Source: Rhodospirillales bacterium (GTDB lineage: Bacteria; Pseudomonadota; Alphaproteobacteria; JAREAF01). Taken from it: a stretch of DNA of 8,499 bases. The first letter of the stretch is position 1; each line of letters begins with the position of its first letter. Under the pieces are notes generated by a model, which saw only the letters and a list, made by a program, of their open reading frames with translations, was not told the origin of the DNA and searched no databases. Made by a program: the position numbers and the translations under genes. Below, in pieces: positions 1-6,637 of the stretch. The stretch spans positions 1 to 8,499 of the forward strand of contig JAREAF010000099.1 in NCBI GenBank assembly GCA_029240475.1, read 5' to 3'.

Positions 1-3000
1 CGCGCGGAAGGCGGCGAGCAGCTCGGCCTCGCGCGCCTTGACCTTGCGGTAGTTCGCCTCCAGCACATGGCCGAAGCCGCGGATGTCGATCGGCAGGCGG
101 GCCAGCTCGACCGCGAGCGCATGATTTTCGTGGCTGAGATTGGCGACGAGCTCCTCGACCAGCCGCTCATACTCGCCGATCATCGCCCGCTCGCGGCGCC
201 GCTCCTCGGAGCGGCCGAACGGATCGAGCGCGGTGCCGCGCAGCCATTTGAACCGCGCCAGGAGCCCGAACGCTTTCAGCATCCAAGGCCCGTAGGCCTT
301 CTTCTTCAGATGCCCCGTCGTCGGGTCGCGCTCGGCCAGGAGCGGCGGGGCGAGGTGGATTTCGAGCCGGTAGTCGCCCTCGAACTGCTGCTGCAGCTGC
401 TTGAGGAAGGCGCCGTCGGTATAGAGCCGCGCGACCTCGTACTCGTCCTTGTAGGCCATCATCTTGTGCGCGGAGCGGGCGACCGCCTCGGCCAGGCCGC
501 CGAGGCCCTTGGCCTTGGTCGCTTCCGCCTCGCGCACGCGCTCGACGAGCTTGCGATAGCGCTCGGCATAGGCGCGGTTCTGGTACCGGGTCAGATGCTC
601 GACCCGTTTTTCGATCATCTCGTCCAGGCTGCGCGAGAGCCGGTGCGACGGCGGCTCGACGAGGGCCGGCGCGGCCGCGCGCTCAACGGAAGCCAGATCG
701 TGCGCCGCGCGGCGGCCCCACAGGAAGGCCCGCTTGTTCGCCTCGGCCGCCGTGCCGTTCAGCTCGATCGCGCGCAACAGCGATTCGGCCGAGAGCGGGA
801 TCAGCCCCTTCTGCCAGGCATAGCCGAGCATGAAGGGGTTGGTCGCGATGGAATCGCCCAGGAGCGCGGTGGCGAGCCGCGTCGCGTCGAGGAAGTCGGC
901 CGCCTCCGGCCCGACCGCGTCGCGCACCGCCTTGTGCAGCTCGCGGCCGGGGAGCGTGAAGTCCGGGTTGCGGGTGAAATCGCCCGTGACCGTCTCATGC
1001 TCGTTGACGACGGCGCGGCTGTAGCCGGCGCGCATCTTGGCCAGGGCGTCGTAGCTGCCCGACACGACGATGTCGCAGCCGAGCAGCAGCCGCGCGCCGC
1101 CCGCCGCGATCCGCACGGCGTGGATGTCCTCCGGCGACCTGGCGATGCGCACATGGCTGTAGACCGCGCCGCCCTTCTGGGCGAGGCCGGTCATGTCGAG
1201 GATGGAGCAGCCCTTGCCTTCGAGATGGGCGGCCATGCCGAGCAGCGCGCCAATTGTGACGACGCCGGTGCCGCCGACGCCGGTCACGAGGATGCCCCAG
1301 GGCTCGTCCAGCTCCGGGAGGACCGGCTCGGGCAAATCGCTCCCCTCGGCCGAAAGATCGCCGGGCTTGGCCGCTTCGATGCGGGGCTTGCGCACCTTCC
1401 CGCCATGCACGGTGACGAAGCTGGGGCAGAAGCCCTTGAGGCAGGAATAGTCCTTGTTGCAGCTCGACTGGTCGATGGCGCGCTTGCGGCCGAACTCGGT
1501 CTCGACCGGCACGATCGAGAGGCAGTTGGACTGGACCGAGCAGTCGCCGCAGCCCTCGCACACGCCCTCATTGATGAAGACGCGCTTCTGGGGATCCTCC
1601 ATCGTGCCGCGCTTGCGGCGGCGGCGCTTCTCGGCCGCGCAGGTCTGGTCGTAGACGATGGCGGTGACCCCCGGCACGTCGCGCAGCTCGCGCTGGATCG
1701 CGTCGAGATCGTCGCGGTGGCGGACCGTCACCGATGAAGCAAAGCCGCCAGAGGTCGGGTACTTCTCCGGCTCGTCGGAGACCACGACGATCTTCTTCAC
1801 GCCCTCGCCATAGAGCTGGTGCGTGATCTTAGGCACCGAGAGCTGGCCGTCGACCGGCTGGCCGCCGGTCATGGCGACGGCGTCGTTGTAGAGGATCTTG
1901 TAGGTGATGTTGACGCCCGAGGCGACCGCGGCGCGGATCGCCAGGATGCCGGAATGGAAATAGGTGCCGTCGCCGAGATTGGCGAAGACGTGACGCGTTT
2001 CGGTGAAGGGCGCCTGCCCGACCCAGGTCACGCCCTCGCCGCCCATCTGGGTGAAAGTGTCGGTGCGGCGGTCCATCCACTGGACCATGTAGTGGCAGCC
2101 GATGCCGGCCAGCGCGCGGCTCCCCTCGGGCACCTTTGTCGAGCTGTTGTGCGGGCAGCCGGAGCAGAAATAGGGAATGCGCTTGACAGTGACCGGATTG
2201 GCGGCGAGCGCCTTTTCCTTTTCGGCGAGGAACTGCAGCCGCCGCTCGATCCGCTCGGAGGTGTAGAAGCGGCGGATCCGCGAGGCAATGACGCGCGCGA
2301 TGCGGGCCGGGGTCAGCTCGTCGGTCGAGGGCAGGATCCATTCGCGGTTCTCGTCGAACTTGCCGATGACCCGCGGGCGCACATCCTCGCGCCAATTGTA
2401 GAGCTGCTCCTTGAGCTGGTTCTCGATGACCGCGCGCTTCTCCTCGACGACCAGGATCTCCTCGAGACCTTCGGCGAAATGGCGCACGCCCTCGCGCTCG
2501 AGCGGCCAGGTCATCGCCACCTTGTAGAGGGTGAGGCCGATCTCGGCCGCCAGCGCATCGTCGATGCCGAGATCGTCGAGCGCCTGCCGCACGTCGAGAT
2601 AGGACTTGCCGGCGGTGACGATGCCTAAGCGCCGCTTCGGGCTGTCGATCACCACCTTGTCGAGCTTGTTCGCGCGAGCGAAGGCAAGCGCGGCATAGAG
2701 CTTGTATTTGTGGAGCCGCTTCTCCTGCTCCAGCGGCGGGTCCGGCCAGCGGATGTTGAGCCCGCCCGGCGGCATGTCGAAGTCGGAGGGGAGCGCCATC
2801 TGCACCCGGTGCGGATCGACATGGACCGAGGCCGAGCTGTCGACGGTCTCGGCCACGGTCTTGAAGGCGACCCAGCAGCCCGAATAGCGGCTCATCGCCC
2901 AGCCATAAAGGCCGAGATCGAGGAATTCCTGGACGCCCGCCGGGTTGAGCACCGGGATGAGCGCATCCATGAAGGCGTATTCGCTCTGATGGGCGAGGGT

Positions 3001-3459
3001 CGAGCTCTTGCAGGTATGGTCGTCGCCGGCGAGCAGCAGCACCCCGCCATGCCGCGAGGAGCCGGCCGAGTTGCCGTGCTTCAGCACGTCGCCCGAGCGG
3101 TCGACGCCCGGCCCCTTGCCGTACCACATCGCGAAGACGCCGTCATATTTGGCGCCGGGGAAGAGATTGACCTGCTGGCTGCCCCAGACCGACGTCGCGG
3201 CGAGGTCTTCGTTCACGCCGGGCAGGAAATGCAGGTGGTTCTTCTCGACGAACCGCTTGGCCCCCCAGAAGGCCTGGTCGAGCCCGCCCAAGGGCGAGCC
3301 GCGATAGCCGGAGATGAAGCCGGCCGTGTTCAGCCCGGCCGCGAGGTCCCGCTGCCGCTGCATCATCGGCAGGCGCACGAGCGCCTGCGTCCCGGTCAGA
3401 TAGACTCGGCCGGATTCGAGTGCGTATTTGTCGTCGAGGGTGACGGCTGCCAAAGCCAT
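1..3459 (-). CDS. Indolepyruvate ferredoxin oxidoreductase family protein, fused IorA-IorB type (3' end cut by window edge)
   Basis: This family is a thiamine-diphosphate and iron-sulfur enzyme that oxidatively decarboxylates arylpyruvates (from Trp, Phe, Tyr) to aryl-acyl-CoA, in the cytoplasm. The frame is open for 1153 codons without a stop and leaves the window at base 1; the family is usually about 1150-1190 residues, so only a short tail is missing. In order: an N-terminal 2-oxoacid oxidoreductase domain with GYRGSPLGG (51-59) and GVNEDLAAT, whose E84 is the likely TPP-activating glutamate; FCSGCPHN (431-438); the TPP/Mg motif GDG (496-498) with N525; a cysteine-rich iron-sulfur insert (C634, C637, C640, C646, C667, C673, C678); an IorB-like gamma domain opening with ILVTGVGGTG (723 onward); and a C-terminal DUF6537-like region from about 930. 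The start at 3459 has GGAGAG six bases upstream. An in-frame ATG at 3465 abuts that site and is less likely. The true substrate is not readable from sequence; it could be another aryl- or branched-chain 2-oxoacid. Confidence 0.93.
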   Translation of the reverse strand, partial: MALAAVTLDDKYALESGRVYLTGTQALVRLPMMQRQRDLAAGLNTAGFISGYRGSPLGGLDQAFWGAKRFVEKNHLHFLPGVNEDLAATSVWGSQQVNLFPGAKYDGVFAMWYGKGPGVDRSGDVLKHGNSAGSSRHGGVLLLAGDDHTCKSSTLAHQSEYAFMDALIPVLNPAGVQEFLDLGLYGWAMSRYSGCWVAFKTVAETVDSSASVHVDPHRVQMALPSDFDMPPGGLNIRWPDPPLEQEKRLHKYKLYAALAFARANKLDKVVIDSPKRRLGIVTAGKSYLDVRQALDDLGIDDALAAEIGLTLYKVAMTWPLEREGVRHFAEGLEEILVVEEKRAVIENQLKEQLYNWREDVRPRVIGKFDENREWILPSTDELTPARIARVIASRIRRFYTSERIERRLQFLAEKEKALAANPVTVKRIPYFCSGCPHNSSTKVPEGSRALAGIGCHYMVQWMDRRTDTFTQMGGEGVTWVGQAPFTETRHVFANLGDGTYFHSGILAIRAAVASGVNITYKILYNDAVAMTGGQPVDGQLSVPKITHQLYGEGVKKIVVVSDEPEKYPTSGGFASSVTVRHRDDLDAIQRELRDVPGVTAIVYDQTCAAEKRRRRKRGTMEDPQKRVFINEGVCEGCGDCSVQSNCLSIVPVETEFGRKRAIDQSSCNKDYSCLKGFCPSFVTVHGGKVRKPRIEAAKPGDLSAEGSDLPEPVLPELDEPWGILVTGVGGTGVVTIGALLGMAAHLEGKGCSILDMTGLAQKGGAVYSHVRIARSPEDIHAVRIAAGGARLLLGCDIVVSGSYDALAKMRAGYSRAVVNEHETVTGDFTRNPDFTLPGRELHKAVRDAVGPEAADFLDATRLATALLGDSIATNPFMLGYAWQKGLIPLSAESLLRAIELNGTAAEANKRAFLWGRRAAHDLASVERAAAPALVEPPSHRLSRSLDEMIEKRVEHLTRYQNRAYAERYRKLVERVREAEATKAKGLGGLAEAVARSAHKMMAYKDEYEVARLYTDGAFLKQLQQQFEGDYRLEIHLAPPLLAERDPTTGHLKKKAYGPWMLKAFGLLARFKWLRGTALDPFGRSEERRRERAMIGEYERLVEELVANLSHENHALAVELARLPIDIRGFGHVLEANYRKVKAREAELLAAFRA

Positions 3460-3510
3460 CGTCATCTCTCCGGGGCTGCCTGCTTGTTCGTTGCCTGACC
3501 CTGCCCTGCC

Positions 3511-3539
3511 AAGCTAATGCCGCCGGCCTGCCCCTTCAA
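3511..3539 (-). promoter_or_regulatory. Possible promoter of the indolepyruvate oxidoreductase gene
   Basis: Read on the minus strand, TTGAAG (3539-3534) and TAGCTT (3516-3511) are separated by 17 bases. They match the sigma-70 consensus at four and three positions. Transcription would begin near 3504 and leave a leader of about 45 bases before the start at 3459. This is pattern matching only. Confidence 0.3.
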
Positions 3540-3551
3540 TTCGCCGGACGG

Positions 3552-3565
3552 TTCTTCATGAAAAA
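3552..3565. promoter_or_regulatory. A/T-rich palindrome, possible operator
   Basis: TTCTTCATGAAAAA is a 14-base dyad in which six of seven base pairs are symmetric around TTCATGAA. It stands out in a GC-rich divergent intergenic region and lies just upstream of the proposed -35 box of the oxidoreductase gene. The regulator is unknown. An Lrp/AsnC-type amino-acid regulator would fit the enzyme's role, but that is speculation. Confidence 0.25.
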
Positions 3566-3665
3566 CGCAATCCTGAGGGGCTTGGGTCCCGGTCCTCCGT
3601 CGATTTCTGTCGTTCGGCGCGCAACACCAGGAAAGTCCGCATAAGCCTCTGGCGATGAGGCCGTC

Positions 3666-3694
3666 CTGGCAGGCCGGGGCGTTCCTGCTAGGCT
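3666..3694 (+). promoter_or_regulatory. Possible promoter of the epimerase gene
   Basis: CTGGCA (3666-3671) and TAGGCT (3689-3694) are 17 bases apart, matching the sigma-70 consensus at four and three positions. The predicted start near 3701 would give a leader of about 29 bases. The rest of the 3466-3729 gap shows no small reading frame or RNA gene that I can support, apart from a weak 5-bp stem (GCCTC/GAGGC, 3645-3661). Confidence 0.25.
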
Positions 3695-3729
3695 AGCCCC
3701 TCCGGGAAGCCACAGCGGATCGCATCCCC

Positions 3730-4710
3730 ATGCCCATTCTCGTCACCGGCGCCGCCGGGTTCATCGGCTTTCACGTCGCCCGCGCCCTGTTGGACCGGGA
3801 CGAGCAGGTGATCGGCCTCGACGACCTCAACGACTACTACGACGTCGCCTTGAAGGAGCGCCGCCGCACGATCCTGGAGCAGCGGCCGGACTTCACCTTC
3901 CACAAGGCGGATGTCGCCGACCGGCAGGCGCTGGCGGCGATCTTCGCGCGCCACCCCGGCATCGACCGGATCGTGCATCTGGCGGCGCAGGCGGGGGTAC
4001 GCTACTCGCTGATCAACCCCTATGCCTATGTGCATGCCAATCTCCTGGGGCAGGTCACCCTGTTCGAGGCGGCGCGCGCGGCCCAGGGCATTCGGCACCT
4101 GGTCTATGCCAGCTCCTCCTCCGTCTACGGGGATTCCACCCGCCTGCCCTTCGCGCTGGACGATCCCGCCGACCGGCCGCGGTCGCTCTATGGCGCGAGC
4201 AAGCGCTCGGGCGAGATGATCGCGCGCAGCTATGCGGCCATGTTCCGGCTGCCCTTCACGGGTCTGCGCTTCTTCACGGTGTACGGGCCTTGGGGCCGGC
4301 CCGACATGTCGGCCTATCTCTTCACGAAGGCGATCCTGGCGGGGGAGCCGATCACGCTCTTCAACCATGGCGAGATGAAGCGCGACTTCACCTATATCGA
4401 CGACATTGTCGCCGGCGTGCTGGCCGCGCTCGACCGCCCGGCGCAGCCGGACGAGACCGGCGCGCCGCACCGGATCTACAATCTCGGCAACCACCGCTCG
4501 GAGCCGCTGAAGCGCTTCGTGGAGCTGATCGAACAGGCCTGCGGTCGCAAGGCCGAGATCCAATACGCCCCGATGCAGCCGGGCGACGTGCCCGAGACCT
4601 ACGCGGACATCGAGGACTCCCGCCGCGACCTCGGCTTCGAGCCGAAGACGCCGATCGATGAGGGCATCCCGAAATTCGTGAAGTGGTTTCGGGACTATCA
4701 CAAGGTGTGA
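3730..4710 (+). CDS. NAD-dependent sugar epimerase, UDP-glucuronate 4-epimerase family
   Basis: This is an extended short-chain dehydrogenase/reductase (326 residues, about the usual length). It is predicted to interconvert UDP-glucuronate and UDP-galacturonate for cell-surface polysaccharide or lipopolysaccharide. The Rossmann motif GAAGFIG is at 7-13, and D31 follows the second strand, which fits NAD binding. The Ser cluster SSSSVYG (128-134) and YGASK (Y154, K158) supply the catalytic Ser-Tyr-Lys. VYGPWGRPDM (184-193) and KRDFTYIDDIV (217-227) are typical of this subfamily, as are LNDYYD and AGVRYSLINPYAY, which point to the LspL/CapI-like uronate group rather than GalE. No strong Shine-Dalgarno precedes the ATG, but the protein begins with the canonical short strand before the glycine motif, so the start is secure. 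It stands alone: the left neighbour is divergent and the right one convergent, and no glycosyltransferase is in view. The exact UDP-sugar is inferred. Confidence 0.92.
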   Translation: MPILVTGAAGFIGFHVARALLDRDEQVIGLDDLNDYYDVALKERRRTILEQRPDFTFHKADVADRQALAAIFARHPGIDRIVHLAAQAGVRYSLINPYAYVHANLLGQVTLFEAARAAQGIRHLVYASSSSVYGDSTRLPFALDDPADRPRSLYGASKRSGEMIARSYAAMFRLPFTGLRFFTVYGPWGRPDMSAYLFTKAILAGEPITLFNHGEMKRDFTYIDDIVAGVLAALDRPAQPDETGAPHRIYNLGNHRSEPLKRFVELIEQACGRKAEIQYAPMQPGDVPETYADIEDSRRDLGFEPKTPIDEGIPKFVKWFRDYHKV

Positions 4711-4733
4711 GGAGTGAAAGGGGTCGGCTAGAT

Positions 4734-5066
4734 CTACTCCCCCTCCCCCCTTGAGGGGGAGGGTTGGGGAGGGGGGTTCAGCAGCGCTAACCGGATCGTT
4801 TCCAGAACGCCCTCGGAATTCGTGAAAACTTCGGCGTTCCAGAACCGCAGCACCCGGTAACCCGCACGCGCCAGCCAGACTGTTCGGCGATCATCCTGGG
4901 CCGCCTGCAATGTATGCTGGCCGCCATCAAGTTCGACGATCAGCCGCGCAGAATGACACGCAAAGTCGGCGATATACGGTCCGATCGGCACCTGTCGCCG
5001 AAAGCGAAACCCTTGCAGCTGCTTGCGGCGCAACAGCCACCAGAGCTTCCGCTCTGCATCCGTCAT
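4734..5066 (-). CDS. DUF559 domain protein, small Vsr/restriction-endonuclease-like (start uncertain)
   Basis: From the ATG at 5066 the product is 110 residues. It carries the DUF559 signature: MTDAERKLWWLLR at the start, FRFRRQVPIGPYIADF (20-35), then IVELDGGQH with E45, D47 and H51, and GYRVLRFWNAEV (69-80). D34, E45 and D47 sit where this fold places metal-binding acidic residues. The biological role of the family is not established. Homologues usually begin about ten residues before the MT-A-E helix. Here the matching residues KARRLRAE are encoded in frame, but the only start codon there is a TTG at 5078, and farther upstream the frame runs into the G-run repeat. The start is therefore ambiguous, and the gene may have a weak start or be slightly truncated. 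The last 14 residues (NPPPQPSPSRGEGE) are encoded by the downstream repeat, not by the domain. The core looks less GC-rich than its neighbours. It converges on the epimerase gene, 23 bases away, and is divergent from the FAD monooxygenase. Confidence 0.75.
   Translation of the reverse strand: MTDAERKLWWLLRRKQLQGFRFRRQVPIGPYIADFACHSARLIVELDGGQHTLQAAQDDRRTVWLARAGYRVLRFWNAEVFTNSEGVLETIRLALLNPPPQPSPSRGEGE
4738..4777. repeat. C/G-run palindromic repeat, copy R1
   Basis: A perfect 9-bp stem CCCTCCCCC (4741-4749) and GGGGGAGGG (4755-4763), with a 5-base loop, is followed by GTTGGGGAGGGGGG-like sequence. It overlaps the 3' end of the DUF559 frame and lies 31 bases after the epimerase stop. It could slow or end transcription, but no T-tract follows. 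Its reverse complement matches the left part of copy R2. Confidence 0.75.
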
Positions 5067-5100
5067 TTCCGCGCGCAATCGCCGGGCTTTGGATGCTGCG

Positions 5101-5151
5101 CCACCCCCCTCCCTACCCTCCCCCTCAAGGGACCCTCGCAAGGGGGGGTGG
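5101..5151. repeat. C/G-run palindromic repeat, copy R2 (inverted relative to R1)
   Basis: The outer arms are CCACCCCCCT (5101-5110) and AGGGGGGGTGG (5141-5151), pairing apart from one extra G. The stretch from 5105 to 5131 matches the reverse complement of R1 with about one substitution and one single-base gap, sharing ACCCTCCCCCTCAAGGG. R1 and R2 thus form an inverted pair around the DUF559 gene. Confidence 0.75.
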
Positions 5152-5199
5152 GGAAAGAAGGCGCCGGGACATCCCACCCGCACGGGCGTTGCCCTCGCA

Positions 5200-5223
5200 C
5201 CCTTTCCCGTGGGCGGGAGAGGG
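5200..5223. repeat. REP-like hairpin in the leader of the FAD monooxygenase gene
   Basis: CCCTTTCCCG (5200-5209) and CGGGAGAGGG (5214-5223) form a 10-bp stem with one G-U pair and a TGGG loop. It ends 17 bases before the ATG at 5241. It resembles R1 and R2 in its CCCT/AGGG ends but is a different sequence. It may be an inert repeat or may affect translation. Confidence 0.65.
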
Positions 5224-5240
5224 GTTCTAATCTGCCCGCT

Positions 5241-6470
5241 ATGGCGGACGCGATCCGAACCGAGGTCCTGATCGTCGGCGGGGGCATGGTGGGGCTCAGC
5301 CTTGGCCTCGCCCTGGCGCGCGCGGGCATCGCCGCCGTGGTGATCGACCGCGAGGCTCCCGCGGCGCGCGAGGCCGAGCCCTTCGACGGCCGCAGCTCGG
5401 CGATCGCCCACGCCTCGCAGCGCATCCTCGCCGGAATTGAGGTCTGGGCCGACATGGCCGCCGAGGCGCAGCCGATCCTCGACATCCGCGTCTCGGATGG
5501 GCGCGTCGGCCGCCCGGCCGCGCCGCTGTTCCTGCATTTCGACCATCGCCAGGTCGCCGCGCCCTTCGGCTTCATCGTCGAGAACCGGGTGATCCGCACG
5601 GCTCTCGCGCGCGCGGTCGCCGGCTGCCCGAGCCTGACGCATCTCGCCCCGGCCGATCTCGCCGAGGCGACCCGGCGGCCGAACGGCGTCGCAGCCAAGC
5701 TCGCCGACGGGCGGCGCATCGAGGCGCAGCTCCTCGTCGCTGCGGACGGACGCTACTCGCGCCTCAGGACCGAGGCGCAGATCCCGGTCGTGCGCTGGTC
5801 CTATCCGCAGATCGGGATCGTCGCCACGGTCGCCCACGCTCTGCCGCATGAGGGCGTGGCGCATGAGCATTTCCTGCCCTCCGGCCCATTCGCCATGCTG
5901 CCCATGACGGGGAACCGCTCCTCGATCGTCTGGACCGAGCGGCGCGACCTCGCGCCCCAAATGCTTGCCCTGGACCCGGGCGAATTCGCCGCCGAGATCG
6001 AGCGGCGCTTCGGCCCGAGCCTGGGCGCGATCGAGCTGGTCGGACGGCGCTGGTCCTATCCGCTGGAGTTCGTGCATGCCGCGCGCTATGCCGACCGCCG
6101 CCTCGCGCTGGTGGGCGATGCCGCGCACGCCATCCACCCGATCGCGGGACAGGGCCTCAATCTGGGCCTCCGCGACGTCGCCGCCTTGGCGGAGGCGGTG
6201 GTCGATGCGGCACGGCTGGGTCTCGATCCTGGCGGTCCGGAGGCGCTGCAGCGCTATCAGAGCTGGCGCAGATTCGACAGCCTCGCCGTCGCCGCCGTGA
6301 CGGACGGGCTCAACCGGCTCTTCTCGAACGATCTCGAGCCGGTGCGCTTGGCGCGCGATCTCGGCCTCGCCGCGGTCGACCGCATGCCTGGCCTGAAGCG
6401 CTTCTTCATGCGCACCGCGATGGGCGACACGGGCGAGCTGCCGCGCCTTGCGAAGGGCGAGGCGCTCTAG
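5241..6470 (+). CDS. FAD-dependent monooxygenase, UbiH/UbiF/Coq6 family (ubiquinone biosynthesis hydroxylase)
   Basis: This flavoprotein (409 residues, normal for the family) is predicted to hydroxylate the aromatic ring of a ubiquinone precursor with O2 and NAD(P)H, acting at the inner face of the membrane on a prenylated substrate. The N-terminal dinucleotide-binding motif GGGMVG is at 13-18. AADG (167-170) is the middle DG motif shared by aromatic hydroxylases. GDAAHAIHPIAGQGLNLG (292-309) is the FAD-ribityl motif diagnostic of the Ubi/Coq6 branch. Later parts such as RDVAALAE and the C-terminal GLKRFFMRTAMG also fit this branch. The frame is open upstream to 4914, but that stretch is antisense to the DUF559 gene and has no similarity, so I chose the ATG at 5241, directly before the first beta strand. 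No convincing Shine-Dalgarno precedes it, since the nearest purine run is about 15 bases away. The ring position (C1, C5 or C6) cannot be assigned: alphaproteobacteria have several paralogues, including broad-specificity UbiL. It converges on lpdA. Confidence 0.93.
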   Translation: MADAIRTEVLIVGGGMVGLSLGLALARAGIAAVVIDREAPAAREAEPFDGRSSAIAHASQRILAGIEVWADMAAEAQPILDIRVSDGRVGRPAAPLFLHFDHRQVAAPFGFIVENRVIRTALARAVAGCPSLTHLAPADLAEATRRPNGVAAKLADGRRIEAQLLVAADGRYSRLRTEAQIPVVRWSYPQIGIVATVAHALPHEGVAHEHFLPSGPFAMLPMTGNRSSIVWTERRDLAPQMLALDPGEFAAEIERRFGPSLGAIELVGRRWSYPLEFVHAARYADRRLALVGDAAHAIHPIAGQGLNLGLRDVAALAEAVVDAARLGLDPGGPEALQRYQSWRRFDSLAVAAVTDGLNRLFSNDLEPVRLARDLGLAAVDRMPGLKRFFMRTAMGDTGELPRLAKGEAL

Positions 6471-6507
6471 ACCCCAATCGGTGTGAATGCGTCGCGATCT
6501 GTCAGTG

Positions 6508-6593
6508 GAACACGGATGAACACGGATCAGAATAGGATGAACACGGATGATTGAATCCCCATCCGTATCCATCCGTGGTCATCCGTGTCATCC
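6508..6593. repeat. 10-bp-periodic inverted repeat array between convergent genes
   Basis: The left arm has three exact copies of GAACACGGAT (6508-6517, 6518-6527, 6539-6548), two of them in tandem. The right arm has ATCCGT starting at 6561, 6571 and 6581, degenerate copies of the reverse complement ATCCGTGTTC. GGATGAACACGGATG (6535-6549) can pair with CATCCGTGTCATCC (6580-6593) with one unpaired base. The array almost fills the 167-bp gap between the stops of the monooxygenase and lpdA genes. It could form a transcript hairpin on either strand and act as a two-way terminator or RNA 3'-end stabiliser. No T-tract is present. Confidence 0.8.
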
Positions 6594-6637
6594 CCTTCAA
6601 GAATTGAAGACACCGCGGTCATGCCCCGGGCTGTCGA

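Noticed and set aside
67..1737. Long plus-strand open frame of 556 codons
   Set aside because: It is antisense to the indolepyruvate oxidoreductase frame, has low-complexity Arg/Ala/Leu/Asp/Glu composition and no recognisable motif. Long antisense frames are expected at this GC content.
1829..3127. Minus-strand open frame of 432 codons on the same strand as the oxidoreductase
   Set aside because: It is in a different frame from the real gene, is extremely Arg/Ala/Gly-rich and has no family features. The true frame carries all conserved motifs and starts at 3459.
3600..3729. tRNA or small RNA gene in the divergent gap
   Set aside because: I found no cloverleaf, CCA end or strong stem beyond a 5-bp helix.
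3688..4701. Minus-strand open frame opposite the epimerase
   Set aside because: It is a shadow of the epimerase gene, which has full catalytic and cofactor motifs on the plus strand.
4741..4777. Rho-independent terminator for the epimerase
   Set aside because: The stem is strong, but no T-tract follows, and a related inverted copy lies beyond the DUF559 gene, so a repeat element is the safer description.
4914..5240. N-terminal extension of the FAD monooxygenase to an upstream ATG at 4914
   Set aside because: The extra 109 residues are antisense to the DUF559 gene and pass through the repeats. The family begins just before the GGGMVG motif, matching the ATG at 5241.
4734..6572. A single 612-residue minus-strand protein
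   Set aside because: Only the C-terminal part of about 110 residues is a real domain (DUF559). The rest is antisense to the FAD monooxygenase and begins inside the intergenic repeat array.
6508..6593. CRISPR array
   Set aside because: The units are 10 bases, mostly without spacers, and occur as inverted arms; no cas gene is present.
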